Counted from the first letter of the stretch, positions 43,216-56,300 are shown. The stretch is 64,000 nucleotides of DNA from Crossaster papposus (GCA_037893245.1 JBAIAA010001105.1:1-64000), one strand, 5' to 3'. Translations and numbers: made by a program. Notes: generated by a model from the sequence alone, not told the origin.

Positions 43216-44139
43216 ATGCCACCTAAACGTGATAAAAAATCCGATAATGCACGATCTCCGTCCAGCACTGAATCAACCACATCCAAGATGGCGTCTTGCG
43301 CTAAATCTCCAACAATGACAACACGTGCACGAGTTGGTACAGTTGCAATAGACGAATCTCCAACCTCACGTAGTGAATTCGACATTCTTCGAGACGACTT
43401 GAGATCTATGACTGGTGACATCCATGCTAAACTCGATAAAGTTATTCTTAACCAGGAAAGTTTGCTCGGCAGAGTTGATATTGTCGAGGCCAAACAGGTG
43501 GAGTTTGAACGATCACTTAGCTTCACCGATGACTTGGTTGAGAATCTTCGTCAGCAAGCTGCTACATCTTCTTGTGTTGTCTCCAGAACTGAAACGCAAC
43601 TTCAGATGGCAGTGAGGAGTCTCAAAAAGGTGCAAGATGAGGTGCTTCAACTCGAGAGATATTCTCGGAGTTATAACCTGCGTTTCGGAGGTGTTCCTGA
43701 GGTACATGTATCATCTGAGCACCCTTCACATGCACTTCAAGCTGTGAAGGATATATTGGCGGATAAGTTTAAACTTCCTGACATCATCATTGAGAATGCT
43801 CATCGTACTGGTCATAACAAGCCTAAATCACCTTCAGATAAACCCCGACACATCATTGCCAAATTCATCCATAGACCAGAAAGGCAAGTCATCCTGAGTC
43901 AAGCACGGAAAGCACTTCGAGACACAGATATTTTTGTGATACAGGACTTGCCTCAAGCTGATGCAGCCAAGAAGCGATCACTCAGTGACGTCATGAAACA
44001 AGCCTATGAAAAGGGCCACCAGGTTGTTTTCCGTAACGGCAAGCTCTACATTGATGGTAAGGAGCATCGCACACCTCCCCCTACCGTGCCTGCAGCTAGA
44101 CCTACTCCCCCTACCGTGCCTGCATCTAGACCTAACTGA
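43216..44139 (+). CDS. LINE ORF1 protein (coiled coil and RRM type)
   Basis: I chose the start MPPKRDKKSDNARS at 43216; an in-frame ATG at 43186 exists but precedes a less typical leader. After a basic, serine-rich start comes a coiled-coil stretch (about residues 60-145, LDKVILNQESLLGRVDIVEA). An RRM-like region follows with LERYSRSYNLRFGGVPEV, as in L1-type ORF1 (Transposase_22) proteins, and a C-terminal domain with QAYEKGHQVVFRNGKLYIDG. It ends in a duplicated PPPTVPA segment. Such proteins bind element RNA as a chaperone. The frame is intact, about 307 aa. The partner ORF2 begins about 280 bp downstream. Confidence 0.8.
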   Translation: MPPKRDKKSDNARSPSSTESTTSKMASCAKSPTMTTRARVGTVAIDESPTSRSEFDILRDDLRSMTGDIHAKLDKVILNQESLLGRVDIVEAKQVEFERSLSFTDDLVENLRQQAATSSCVVSRTETQLQMAVRSLKKVQDEVLQLERYSRSYNLRFGGVPEVHVSSEHPSHALQAVKDILADKFKLPDIIIENAHRTGHNKPKSPSDKPRHIIAKFIHRPERQVILSQARKALRDTDIFVIQDLPQADAAKKRSLSDVMKQAYEKGHQVVFRNGKLYIDGKEHRTPPPTVPAARPTPPTVPASRPN

Positions 44140-44418
44140 ATATTCATCTGATTCATCTTGTCTGGCATTCACTGAGGATTGTTGTATGGTTATAAGTCTA
44201 TTAATACCGGTTCTGTTTGATAGAAGTTCGAATTATTTTTTCTTTTTCTTGTACGTAGTGACTAGTGCTCTATAACTTTGTATTTATTTATTCATGTGTG
44301 TGAATTGTGTTGTATTCTGTGATATGTTGTGTATTATATGTGTGACACAGGTTGGCATAATTGATTATGTATATCAAGCATCTCAGGGTATTGAATTCAA
44401 CATTTTTCAAATTGTAGT

Positions 44419-47400
44419 ATGATGACAGGTATTGGAACTGAAAGCAATGAGCATGTGATAAATATTGACGATGAGGATGTTGATATTATTGACAATCCAT
44501 TCTCCTTATCCAATAACTCCCAGTATTATTCTGCTGATCAATTTCCTAGGACTGTTAATAACAATTGTATTTCTTTACTGCATATTAATATAAGGAGCCT
44601 CCAAATTTTTTTTGATCAACTAAATATCCTTTTGCATTCTATTAATTATACATTTTCGGTTATTGCACTCTCTGATACTTGGTTAAAAACTGCCCCTCAT
44701 AGTTACTATTGTTTGCCTGGTTATGAGCTCATTGTGAATAATAGACAGGGTGCTAAAAGCGGTGGTGGAGTTGCCCTTTATGTTTCTTGTGATTTGAATA
44801 TTGTTAATAGGGAAGATCTATTTTTTTCAGATAACTCCCTTGAATCCTTATTTATTGAGATTTTAATTCCCAAAGCCAAAAACATTATAGTGGGTGTTGT
44901 ATACAAAGCACCCTCTGTTGTTCACTGTGAGTTTATGAACACTTTTCAAAGCGTGTGTTCTCGTATTGCCTGTAATAACAAACCTTGTATAATTTCTGGA
45001 GACTTTAATGTTAATTTACTCAACCATGCCAACGCTAACTCGCAGGCCTTCATTGATTTAATTACATCTTATTCCTTTCTTCCCTTAATTGATAAGCCCA
45101 CTCGCATAACCGATTCTTCTGCGACACTTATAGATAATCTCTTTTGTAATATTCTTCCCTCCCCCAAATCAGGTGTTTTATTATCCGATATTTCAGATCA
45201 CTTTCCAATTTTTATGTTTGTACACTCTCCTACCTCAACCATTACCCATGATAGCAACATTTATAATTCTTCTTTTTTTCGTAAATTCACAAATGTCAAT
45301 CTCCAAAGCTTTAATAATGATTTATACTCTAGTGATTGGGGGGATGTGATTTCTAGTGATAATCCAGAAGTTGCTTTTAATATGTTTATGGATAAATTCA
45401 ATTATATATATGATAAAGATATTCCACTTATTCAAAATAAACGCAAATCTAGAACTAATCATAAATCGAATTCACCCTGGATCACCAATTCACTCCTTAA
45501 ATCCATAAATAAGAAAAATAAATTGTATCGTCAATATTTGTCGCATCCCACGAATACACACAAAAGCAAGTATACTAAATATAGAAATATTTTAACTAGT
45601 CTTTTACGTACATAAAAACAAAAATACTTTGCTCGGCAGTTTGAACAGGAAAACAAAAAACATTCGTAATACCTGGAAAGTAATTAATTCTGTTTTAAAC
45701 AATAAGAAGTCTTCCCATACTATTAGTAGTATTATTACTGATGGCAAAATAATCAGTGATCCTAATCAAATTGCTAATTGCTTTAATGATTACTTTGTAA
45801 ACATAGGACCTAATCTTGCAAGTGACATTCAATCTACTCGCCCATCTAGTAGTTTTACAGATTATCTGATTCATCCTAATCCAAATTCTTTATTCTTTGT
45901 TCCGACCACTGAATATGAGATAGTTGATATTGTTCACAATTTGCAAAATAAGAAAAGCTCTGGTCATGACTCAATTAATATATCTATTATTAAGAATTCT
46001 ATTAATGCCATATGTAAGCCACTTGCTCACATTGTTAATGCCTCATTTTTAACTGGTATTGTTCCCTCACAAATAAAAATTGCTAAAGTTATTCCAGTTT
46101 TTAAAAAGGGAGATCCTAATTGTGTCAATAACTACAGACCTATCTCTGTCCTCACATGCTTTTCTAAGATTTTTGAAAAATGCGTTTATGTCCGTACTGT
46201 ACGTTTTTTGGATAAATTTGATATCTTGACAAGTTCACAATTTGGATTTCGTAGTAAACAATGCACATTCTACTACTCATGCTCTTCTTGATTTTATAGA
46301 CAAAGTTTCCAATGCAATTGATGACTCGAAACACACTATAGGGATGTTCCTCGATCTGTCAAAGGCATTTGATACAATCGACCATAATATTTTATTGTAC
46401 AAACTTTCTTTTTATGGCATTCGTGGAACTTCCCTAGAGTGGTTTAAGAATTACCTATCTAATCGATCTCAATATGTGTCTATCGATGGTAGTAATTCAA
46501 AATATAAGGAATTAACTTATGGTGTACCCCAAGGATCAATTCTTGGACCATTACTTTTTTTAATATATATTAATGATTTTACAAAATGTTCTAACGTACT
46601 TTCGTTTATATTATTTGCAGATGATTCAAATTTATTTGTTTCACATAGTAACCCCAGATATCTTATTGATACAGTCAACACTGAACTCAAATTTGTTGCA
46701 AATTGGTTCAACGTTAATAAGTTGTCCCTCAATATCGGTAAAACCAGCTATATGCTGTTCAGTAATTCTATTAGTGACCTTCCTGGTGATGTAGAAATTA
46801 ATAATGTTATCATTAACAAGACCGACTGTTGTAAATTCCTGGGACTGTTGATTGATTCTGGATTAACTTGGAAATTTCATATTAACAATGTGTGTAAAAT
46901 TGTTGCCAGGAATGTTGGTGTGATAAATAGGATCAAACATTTTTTTCCTGAACCAGTTCTTGAATCTCTGTATAATACTTTAATTTTATCATATCTTAAT
47001 TATGGAATTCTTGCATGGGGGAATAGTTCTGTCACAAATTTAAACAGGCTACTCCTTTTACAGAAACGGGCTTTACGTTCAATTAATTATGTCGATTTTT
47101 GTACGCACTCGGACCCTCTTTTTGTTAAACATAGGATTTTAAAATGCAAAGATGTATATAACCATCAGCTTGGGTCCCTTATGTATCAATCCACCTGTAA
47201 TACTTTACCATTAACAATTCAGAGTATATTTACTCGGAATCGTGAAATTCATACTCATTTTACTCGTCAAGCTTCCAACTTTCACATCCCATTTACTCGC
47301 ACTTCTTTTGCTCATAAAACTATTAAATATGAGGGACCCAGACTTTGGAACTCATTTGATGAACAACTTAAAACATCTAAAAATCTCTCCATTTTTAAAC

Positions 47401-47438
47401 GTGGGTTTAAATCTGTCTTGCTGAAATCCTACTGTTGA
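44419..47438 (+). pseudogene. LINE ORF2: endonuclease and reverse transcriptase, two frameshifts
   Basis: Three consecutive frames. 44419-45615 is an AP-like (EEP) endonuclease with LLHINIRSLQ, IALSDTWLK, ISGDFNVNL and SDISDHFPIF. 45629-46291 gives the RT start (VIPVFKKGD, NNYRPISVL, SSQFGFRS). 46242-47438 gives FLDLSKAFDTIDHNIL, YGVPQGSILGPLLFLIYIND and the catalytic FADDSNLF. It ends with LQKRALRSIN and EGPRLWNSFD, typical of CR1/jockey-group proteins. Indels at about 45605-45630 and 46250-46285 break an ORF of about 1006 codons. All key catalytic motifs survive, suggesting recent inactivation. The enzyme nicks target DNA and primes reverse transcription there. Confidence 0.92.
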
Positions 47439-47870
47439 ATCTAATTGTTGAATCATTGTAATTAAACGTCAAATCCCTATAATGTAGTAGATGTACATTG
47501 CTATAACCTCTTGCTGACCTGTTAGTCTGTCCAGTCCTTGTCTATTGTTAGTGTCCGAGTGTACGTGTATTATGTAACTTTCCTTATTGTACATGTACAT
47601 GCCATGCATTGAGTCCTATTTACAGTAGTTTTGCAGTTTTGTTCTATTAACATTCCCCCCTTAGGCCTCAATGCATGTGTATGCTAGGGGCCATGCTTAT
47701 AAGCTTTGCTTCATAATGAGCCCCTCCACAATATTACTATATGTTCGATTTAATTACATTTTGTAAATTAAGACTCTCTTTTGTGTTCTTAATAATATTT
47801 GATATTGTGGAAATAAAATGAACTATGAACTATGAACTATTTATAAACATTACGTCATACGTACCGTACC

Positions 47871-48005
47871 CACTGACCTCTACACCTAGACATTTCATTG
47901 GCTCACAGAAGTGACGTCGTGGGTCCGCCTTCTCGTGCGCGCCCATCACTTCAAGCGTTAGCATGGCGGAATGGGCGATGATCCGTCCAGGTGTAGAGGT
48001 CAGTG
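47871..48005 (-). mobile_element. CACTGACCTCTACACCTGGAC MITE, copy 3
   Basis: Opposite orientation to copies 1 and 2, with GACATTTCATTGGCTCACAG near its left. The preceding TTTATAAACATTACGTCATA is the inverse of sequence following copy 1. Confidence 0.85.
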
Positions 48006-48103
48006 CGCAGTCCCCACAATGACATGGAACCTCAATTACCAGTGTAATATCGGTCGTGTACTCAATGCACTGTTTTCGGCACCAATCTAATGCTGTCACC
48101 GAT

Positions 48104-48222
48104 CACTGACCTCTATACATGGACAGATCATCCATTGTTTCATTTTGAAGTCGGCATGCAGAGAAGTGCAACATGGCGTCACTGCTGTGAGCCAATGAAA
48201 TGTCCAGGTGTAGAGTTCAGTT
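48104..48222 (+). mobile_element. CACTGACCTCTACACCTGGAC MITE, copy 4
   Basis: Slightly shortened member (about 119 bp) with CAACATGGCG and GAAATGTCCAGGTGTAGAG blocks. Confidence 0.78.
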
Positions 48223-48234
48223 GGTTGGTAAATC

Positions 48235-48366
48235 CACTGACCTCTACAACTGGACATTTCATTGGCTCACAGCAGTGACGCCATGTTGCACTTCCAGTTC
48301 GCGCCGACTTCAAGTGTTAGCACAGCAGAATATGGACAATGATCTGTCCAGGTGTTGAGGTCAGTG
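48235..48366 (-). mobile_element. CACTGACCTCTACACCTGGAC MITE, copy 5
   Basis: Inverted relative to copy 4, from which it is separated by about a dozen bases, making a larger palindromic pair. Confidence 0.8.
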
Positions 48367-48389
48367 TCACCGATCCGTTTAATGTACCC

Positions 48390-48587
48390 AGCACGATATG
48401 TTGCAGAGGGGTACCCCCCCCCCCCCCCCCCCCCCCTCTTATCCCTATACCTTATACACACTCAACACTATTGTTACCTAACACATCCCCCCTTGAAACC
48501 TAAAATGAATTCCTGGGATTCCAGGAACACAATGGTCAACACAAAAGAGGGGGGGGGGGGGGGAGTTTCTCTGCCACATATCGTGCT
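48390..48587 (-). mobile_element. AGCACGATATG MITE, copy 4
   Basis: Opposite orientation to the other three copies. AGCACGATATGTTGCAGAG at the left and TCTGCCACATATCGTGCT at the right, with C and G tracts inside. Confidence 0.87.
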
Positions 48588-48689
48588 TCATATGCCGTTT
48601 TAACTAGATACAGGTAGCCTAGAATTTCATGACGGCTGGAAATGCGTATTCAAATACCCCAAATGCCCCAACAACGTGGGTTTGATTTG

Positions 48690-48806
48690 TCTGTTCTTTG
48701 GAACGGTAAGACATTATGTTGGTTTCCTTTCATGTTTGAAATAGGATAAATAAACAATCCAAAACATGAGATTTTCGGGGATTTCAGGACATAGTCATCT
48801 TTAAGG
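48690..48806 (-). repeat. Partial AAAGGGG...CTGTGTCC MITE
   Basis: Ends GGGGATTTCAGGACATAGTC, one terminus of the family at 31784. Upstream GGTTTCCTTTCATGTTTGAA matches the interior of the 52695 copy. The other terminus is missing. Confidence 0.6.
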
Positions 48807-49899
48807 GCGCGTTCTCATCGAGCTGATTGAAACTACTCGCGCGTCACGCACTGAACAGACCAATAGTAGCGCCAACACGTGCGCCAAGCGTTGTTCAAAC
48901 ACTAATGCGCGCATTATTTGCGGAAATGTGCAAAGTGTGGCATTCTTTTGTTATTTTCTTCAAAATGACAGCATGCCAGAATAATTTCACACAAATTTTA
49001 GAATCCTTAATATCTTTAAAGTAGGCTTTTCAATAGTATTTTGGTTGTTTTCTGTTTGGATAGCTGCAAATGTTACATGATACTACCCCAGTAAGTTATT
49101 CCACAATTCCACAAGTCTACATGTATTTTAGATTTTTGAAAGTGAGAGGTCAGGTTTTAGAACGATATTTTTCTTTTACGTCATGCAATTTTTCAGTTTC
49201 TGTTTATTGAGATGCTATAGCAACAATTTTAAAAATGCCTTTTTCTAGAGTGATTTTCTTAAGAAATCAACGTACCACAGATAATTACAAAAACTCTGGA
49301 AGCGCGCGACCAGGGGACCACTTTCAGGCTCAATAGAGCGTGTAAGTTGACCTCGAGAACGTACGAGACTTTGGAACCGAACTTTCGGGCACATCGTTTT
49401 CTTAAAATAATTTGTTTTGGCGGGTTTTTTTTTACTGATAGGTATATAACAACTTTTAGAATTTTACAAATTGTGAACTTTCTGAAGCGTAGACCACATG
49501 TAGTACATGTATAAGGCGATTTTCGCTATACAGCATAATTTAAGTACAAATGTACGTTTTTCTACGTACACACACGTCGGCGCCAAAGCATGCAGTAAAG
49601 TGATTTTTGATGTTGGGATTTCTCTTCCCGACAGGGAACTAATCACGTTGCAACCTGTACGCTCATGTTAAACATGTTTTTCTACGTTTCCTCAATAATT
49701 TATACAGCAATGCATATATCAATATTGTAAAGCTAATTTTGAACTGATCATCCATTTTTATGACCGTTTCATGGTTCAGATATTCAACCGCACGTAAAAG
49801 TCCTATAGCCGGCGGCTCGGAGGTGCCTCAAAGTTTAATCGTGACATGTATGGGCAAGACGTAGGCCTACACCGCTTTCTATTACCGCTTTGTACCATA
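48807..49899. other. Intergenic, nothing recognised
   Basis: Between the MITE cluster and duplication copy B. No supported coding or repeat. Confidence 0.45.
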
Positions 49900-49969
49900 A
49901 ACTTCTTTAACTTCTTGTGGCATCTTCTTCGAAACGCACTTATTTGTGAATCGCCCTTAATCAAGCCGT

Positions 49970-52900
49970 CTACTGGGAATTGCGTCTCGCCAAGACCCAT
50001 TCCATCAAAAATACCACCAACGATAGAGCTAATATGCATCCCAGGCCAAAAAAGGTCCAATCGAAACTCCCCGTCTGGTCGTACAGCCATCCTGAAAAAC
50101 AATACAAAAAGAGCAGTTGTAAACAGTTATAACATTTCGTTTGTGTACTACTATGAAGCTATCAAACATAATAGTCTGTTTAATAGGTAATAACTACAAT
50201 TTTTAAAATATTATTGCCTGGGTTTTCTTCATATTACGCATCAGGCATTTTTTGGGGGCAGTGCATAGAAGGGAAACTTGAACTTTATCACTTGGCTACA
50301 ATGAAAGCAGCTTTCCTAAACGATATATATCTGTTAGATTTTGTAAAAGAGGTTACCATAAAAATCTCAATGGCTGTTGGTGTTTATTGGTAGACGAACC
50401 TAAATTATCAGAATTGCCTTGAGAATAGTGACGCTATCGATCCTACATGCGCTTAACGGACCTCATAAAGCAATAAAATGACAAATGATATCATCTGCGT
50501 TACCTGGAAGAAATCCCAGACTGAGACTACAAATGGCCGCCACCAGCTCCATCCAAGCGAAGGCACACGCTAAGAGATCAGTTCCAAGCAGCTCCCTCGT
50601 GTACAGATTACTAAGCGATCCAGCTGCTCCAATCCCACCATAAAAGAGGAATGCACTGGCCATCATCAGCCAGTAGGTGTTTACCCAGGGAGTTATCAGT
50701 AGAGCCGAGGAACTTAGTACGATCACCAGCACCATTACCGGTCGCAACTTCAACAAACCTCTGTCTACAGCAGGAGCAGACAGGAACTTGAAAACGGCGT
50801 TACCAACCCCGCCAGCTGTGGTGAATGTCACAGCGTCGTACGGAGAGAAGCCTTTGGATTCGGCTTGGGTAACGTAATAGACATACCACTGATCAGACAC
50901 AAAGCGGATACATACGAAGATGACTGCTATGATCCAAAATGAGACCTGGAAACAAACCGATAATCCGAAATTGTTCATTTGGGCCGTGAGAGCGTCTCTG
51001 AAGGCTCTAAGTCGTGATGACTGTTTCAAGCTGGCTGTCTTATCGGCACCTGATGAACCGACTTGTGGCTCCTCATTGGTGTCGGTTTTCACCGACTGGT
51101 AACTACCATTCCTCTTGGATTGATCACTCGACGGTGCAAGTAGGAGGGCTCCACAAACCCCAATATGCAGGACCAACCCTCCAAGAATAACGAAAGCACC
51201 TCTCCAGCCGTACGTGTCTAGCAACAGTTGTACTAATGGTCCAGCAGTGATCATGCCTACTGAAGTTCCTGAGGATCCAATTGCCAAAGCTGTGGCAAAG
51301 GACGTCGTAAAACAGCGTCCAATTAACGCCCTCATCAGAATAATGGTGACACTTAAAGCAAGTCCTGCGGATCATTAATAAGTGAGAGAACGACTGAGGG
51401 ATTTACTCTACATTGTCACCTTTGGATGTGACCCTCTAAGAATAAATTGTTAACATTTAATTTGTCAGCATTAACACAAGTTGAAAAATCTTCAGAGGAG
51501 TATCATTGTTAAATTCAGCATTTGAAGTCGCAGGTGATTCTAGCCAGTCTGGTTCCAAGACCAAAACATTCTCACCTTTTCTGATGAATTATCAGGTCCC
51601 GTAGCCGCCAGTTTGAACAGTAATTTCTCTCTTTAATAATAATTGCCAGAGACACTTTGGAATTCAGCAATAATCGAAGCTCATCACTTCACATTATGGT
51701 TTGCACACGAATTTCAATCGGGGACTTTCTGTCAATCGTGGACCCTATTGTCCTCTATTGTTCTACGTCCACTATTTTAATACAGATATATAAACTAAAC
51801 CAGCACACAACGTTCATACTCAACATTTTGGACAATATGCTTTGTTCGTCGTCAGGAGACTTAGGGATTTCAACGGTGAAGTGTGAACGGTGAAGAAAGA
51901 TGCAACCCGGGATACTCAAGCAAGACGTGGAGGATGCTTGAATTCCGTGCTTGTGGAGGAAGCGCTGGATGTGCTGTAAAGTGTACCACCTAGGTAGGGG
52001 AGGGTTATGGAACTATAGGGGCCCTAAAGGTAGTTGGCTCTGGGTAAAAGTAGATCTGGGGTCTCGTGTCTTGACTTTATAGCTCGGCTTGTATCCGTTG
52101 CGTTGCAGCGCCGTGGTGATGTGACGGAGTTTTGCGGCAAGATGTTCCTTGTCGCAGGGTTCTATGCCCTGCGGACGATGGCCCGGTTGGTAGAAGTATT
52201 GATCATGGGGTGATAAAAGGAACTGCCATTTAGGTATCTGTGGGTTTGCGATAGACGCAGAAATCATTCATAGTCAAACACTCCCATAAAAAATCAACTA
52301 AGCCAGACCTAACTCATCACCAGCATCGATCACTGGAACCCCCGCCTTAGAGAAGCCATCGAAGTTATCAAGCACAACAAAGTAATGTTCCTCGGGACAT
52401 TGGTTACTCCATCAGCGACATTATGGCGCACAATCAACAACTCCCAGTGCATCTGCCACTGGGCTGCCATCTTGAATTGTGTACTATATCACACGCACTA
52501 ATTTTGAGCGTTCGCAGTCGGCAACCCGACACAGTTCGCGGGTCATTCATGCTCCATGTAACCCCGCTTCACTGTTGAAATCCCTTAATCTCTTTCTATA
52601 GCAAACAACTTTTGAATTGACTTTTCAACATGCAAACCTAAATCTCATTTAATAAAGTGGATACTAAATCAAAATTAAAAGCAATTCTGTGTTTAAAGGG
52701 GTACTGTGTCCTGAAATCCCCCAAAATGTTATGTTTTGGATTATTTACTTATCAAACATATAATTATGGTTGAAAGGAAACCAATCCAACCTAAAAACAC
52801 GTTGTTTACGTTTGACGCGGCAGACATTTTGGGATATTTGTATACGCATTAACAGGACATGCTACTGGAATCACGACTACATCCAAACAGATCGAGTTTA

Positions 52901-53355
52901 GGTCAGAAAAGTGAGCCAAGAAACTCGTTCTACACAAGAAAACACAAAACGCCCAGTTTATAATATATATATATATATATATATCCAATGAATTTGGCAT
53001 CTATCACAATCCAAAGTGCTCGATACATCTCTGTAGAGCTATAATTATGAAATAAATTTAGGATACGAGTTAAAATAACTTTGGCATATTTATTTCTGGA
53101 CAGACTGTTTCGTACGGTACGAAACAGTCTGTCCAGAAATAAATATGCCAAAGTTATTTTAACTCGTATCCTAAATTTATTTCATATATATATATATATA
53201 TATAAATTTGGGATGCTGCGTAGCACTGAAGAGCATAGAAAATGTGAAAATATAAATATAACAGTGCTCAACAAGCCATAATTCTCCCTGAAGAAGGTGC
53301 ATTCGCACCGAAAGCTCGGTCTTATTTCCGGTGAGCACTGTTATATTTATATTTT

Positions 53356-53393
<38 letters not shown>

Positions 53394-56300
53394 TATATTT
53401 CTACTTTTATATTATATTTCCGATTAACACCATTTCGTTCAAAATGCGTTCTGTATCCCAATTAAGCGATAACAGGACACAGCTCCTCTTTTAATACGAT
53501 TAGGTTCATTAACATTAAGATACAATCATGCATTAATGACAGGGGTTGAAAGGAAATAAACATTTACCGGCTGTTAGTGCTAGTATTGATGTTAACATGA
53601 CAATACTAGTGGAAAAAGAAGCGATGATCATAGATACTCCAAGCATTAAACCGCTGATCGTCGCCACAGTGCGAGTACCAAACATGACCTCAAGTGGCCT
53701 GGCAAGGAGACCTATAATAAAACACAAAATATTGCATCAAAGACTACACCAGAAGGAAGTAAAGAAACCAGACTACAACAACAGCATTGTATTTCTTGTT
53801 TCCATAAATATATACAAATACTGGTCAGTGTCACTATAATGGTGTATACTTATAACGAAACTTGGTGGGTATATATCCGTTGGTCGCATCGATGGTAACC
53901 AATAGTCGTTTTTTTATTTACTTTGTCAATTTCGATTTTGCACCCGAATGGCAGGAAAGAGATAAGAACAATAAATGTTGTTTTGCTGAGAAACAATAGT
54001 TGTAACAGTTTCTTGAGGGCGCCCTTCACTGCGTGCAAACTTGTCTAATGGCCATGTCACACCAGAACGTTTTAGGCCAACGCGTGAGTAGCGCGTTAAA
54101 AATAGTTGATACGCTGGCAAACGCTGAACTTCCACATAAAAAGTCAAGTGGAACCGTGATTTTAGCGTGTCCATAACGCGTTGATAACGGGTTCATAGCG
54201 TTTTCCAGCGCGTGAGTAACGCGTTAGTAACGCGCTCGACGACTGATGAACGACTGCCCAGCGCGTGAGTAGCGCGTTCAAACGCGCGCCAGCGTACTGC
54301 AACGACCACATGATTAGTTGTATAAAAAGCCGACGCGCTACTACAGTAATGGCCTTGTCACACCAGAACGTTTTTGGCCAACGCGTGAGTAACGTGTTGG
54401 AATTTCGGCAACACGCGGGTAAACGTTGACCAACGCCAGGTCAGCGTTAGCAACACGCTGAGCGCGGTACCCACATGCTGGAACACGCTGTCACACGCTG
54501 AGGCAAAAATACATTTTTGAACATACCTAAAATGTTCACCGTTTGCCAGCGTGTGACTGCACACGCTGGCGGCGCGCAGGAAGGTCGTTACTCACGCGTC
54601 GAAGGCGCTAGACGATCGTTACCAACCCACTACTCACACGCAAACATGAACCTGTGATCAACCCGTATGGACACGCTGAAATCACGGTTCCACTTGACTT
54701 TTTCTGTGAAAGTTCAGCGATTGCCAGCGTATCAACTATTTTTAACGCGCTACTTATGCATTGGCCTAAAACGTTCTGGTGTGACAGGGCCATAACCAGC
54801 GTGTCGCCAGCGTGTGAGTATCGGGTTGATAACGATCGTCTAGCGTGTTCGACGCGTGAGTAAAGAACCTCCAACGCGCCGCCAGCGTGTGCAGTCACAC
54901 GCTGGCAAACGCTGGAAATTGTAGCGTGTGACAGCGTGTCCCAGCGTGTGAGTAACACGCTCAGCGTGTTGCTAACGCTGGCCTAGCGTTGGTCAGCGTT
55001 TGCCAGCGTGTTACAACACGTTACTCACGCGTTGGCCTAAAACGTTCTGGTGTGACAGGGCCATAAACGCGCACCCGCGGGGTCAATTCGAAGCCGGCTC
55101 AGTTTAATTCAAATAGTACGCAGATTTAGTTTGCCTGGTTTAACGTTAACTGTATTTACGGTCCGTTTTCTGAGTTTCAATGCACTGATTTGTTTTCCCC
55201 ATATAGTGGTAACTTATTCATACCTTTGTATCTATTGCGTGATTTCTGGTGTCAGTTAAGAATTATTTTGCGGATTGTTTTGCTGGGTTGTTTATCAAAA
55301 GTTACTGTTTTTCTTAGCTGAATCTGACTGAAAACTGCTGATCTGACTACTGTGAATGTTACTGATGTTTCTAGGCCCCTATGGATTTATTGGGGTAAAA
55401 TGTTGTTAGCTACATTTCTGTCTGCGAAGTCTGGATTATAATTTATATACTGGAAACGCGCTTTAGTTCAGTGCTTTAATGATTAACTGAGTTTTACGAA
55501 TTGTGCGCACAAATGCACATTTGGCTGTTCTGTTACTATTAAGTTGAATCACGAAAACTGTTTTATAAAACCACTTATCCACTGTTAACTTATTTTTTTG
55601 TTCCTGTTCGATTCCTTGCAGAACTGAATAAATATCATATATCTCCTTCCCTAACCCTGAGCCATTCCTTCTCTCGCCAGCTATGTTCTGCGCAGCAGTG
55701 AAGTGCCCGGCGAAGGATGTTCAATTAAGTCAGGGAAAATGGAATATGTTTTCACAAGTAAGTCGTTCTTGATGCTAGGCTTCTATACTATTAATCCTGA
55801 AGATGGGACATGGTTGGCGCCATGTTGTGAACGGTTCCCCGTGTGCCGTGTCCCTGTTTGCGCGCCCGTCTATTTTGCCGGGACGTGCAGATTGATTGTA
55901 AATATATATAAATATATTTTTTAAAGTTTTGTTGAGTTAATGAAATAAAAGTTGAAATTTATCTACCTGATGGTTATTTTCAATGGTTACGTAGTATTCT
56001 GCATTTGAAATGAAGTGATTTTGTGTAGTAACAGATGGAAAAGGTCAAAATCTTAACGTTACTGTACGAAGATGGTTTGCTCGTTCCTCGTTCGATGTTC
56101 AAAATTAAACACATATACTACCAGCTCTTTTTTCGGCATTCGAATGCTAAACACGTTCTGTTGAAACAAATCTATGCAGAAATGTGCGATAATGTGCGAT
56201 GTCGCACAAATCTGCCCAGATATGTGCGCTAAAATGTGCGATGTCGCAGAAATCTGCGATGTTCCTTCAGGGCCATCATACACAATAGGTCACGTGCATC

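Larger units (their letters stand above)
43041..47840 (+). mobile_element. Near full-length LINE (CR1/jockey group)
   Basis: Non-LTR element with 5' UTR (43041-43215), ORF1, ORF2 and a 3' UTR ending in a (GAACTAT)n tail at 47820-47840. It sits in the spacer between MITE copies 2 and 3. Joining 43040 to 47841 restores sequence matching the reverse complement of the spacer between copies 1 and 2, which fixes the insertion limits. ORF2 has two frameshifts, so this copy cannot move by itself. Confidence 0.88.
52695..53491. mobile_element. AAAGGGG...CTGTGTCC MITE, copy B, enlarged by hairpins
   Basis: Same terminal blocks as 31784-32135 (AAAGGGGTACTGTGTCCTGA and AACAGGACACAGCTCCTCTT). About 430 bp of AT-repeat and hairpin sequence replaces the short TATATA stretch of copy A near 32021. 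Confidence 0.7.

Noticed and set aside
53081-53281. Identical peptide readable from both strands
   Set aside because: This is the direct consequence of the perfect palindrome at 53047-53185, not two genes.
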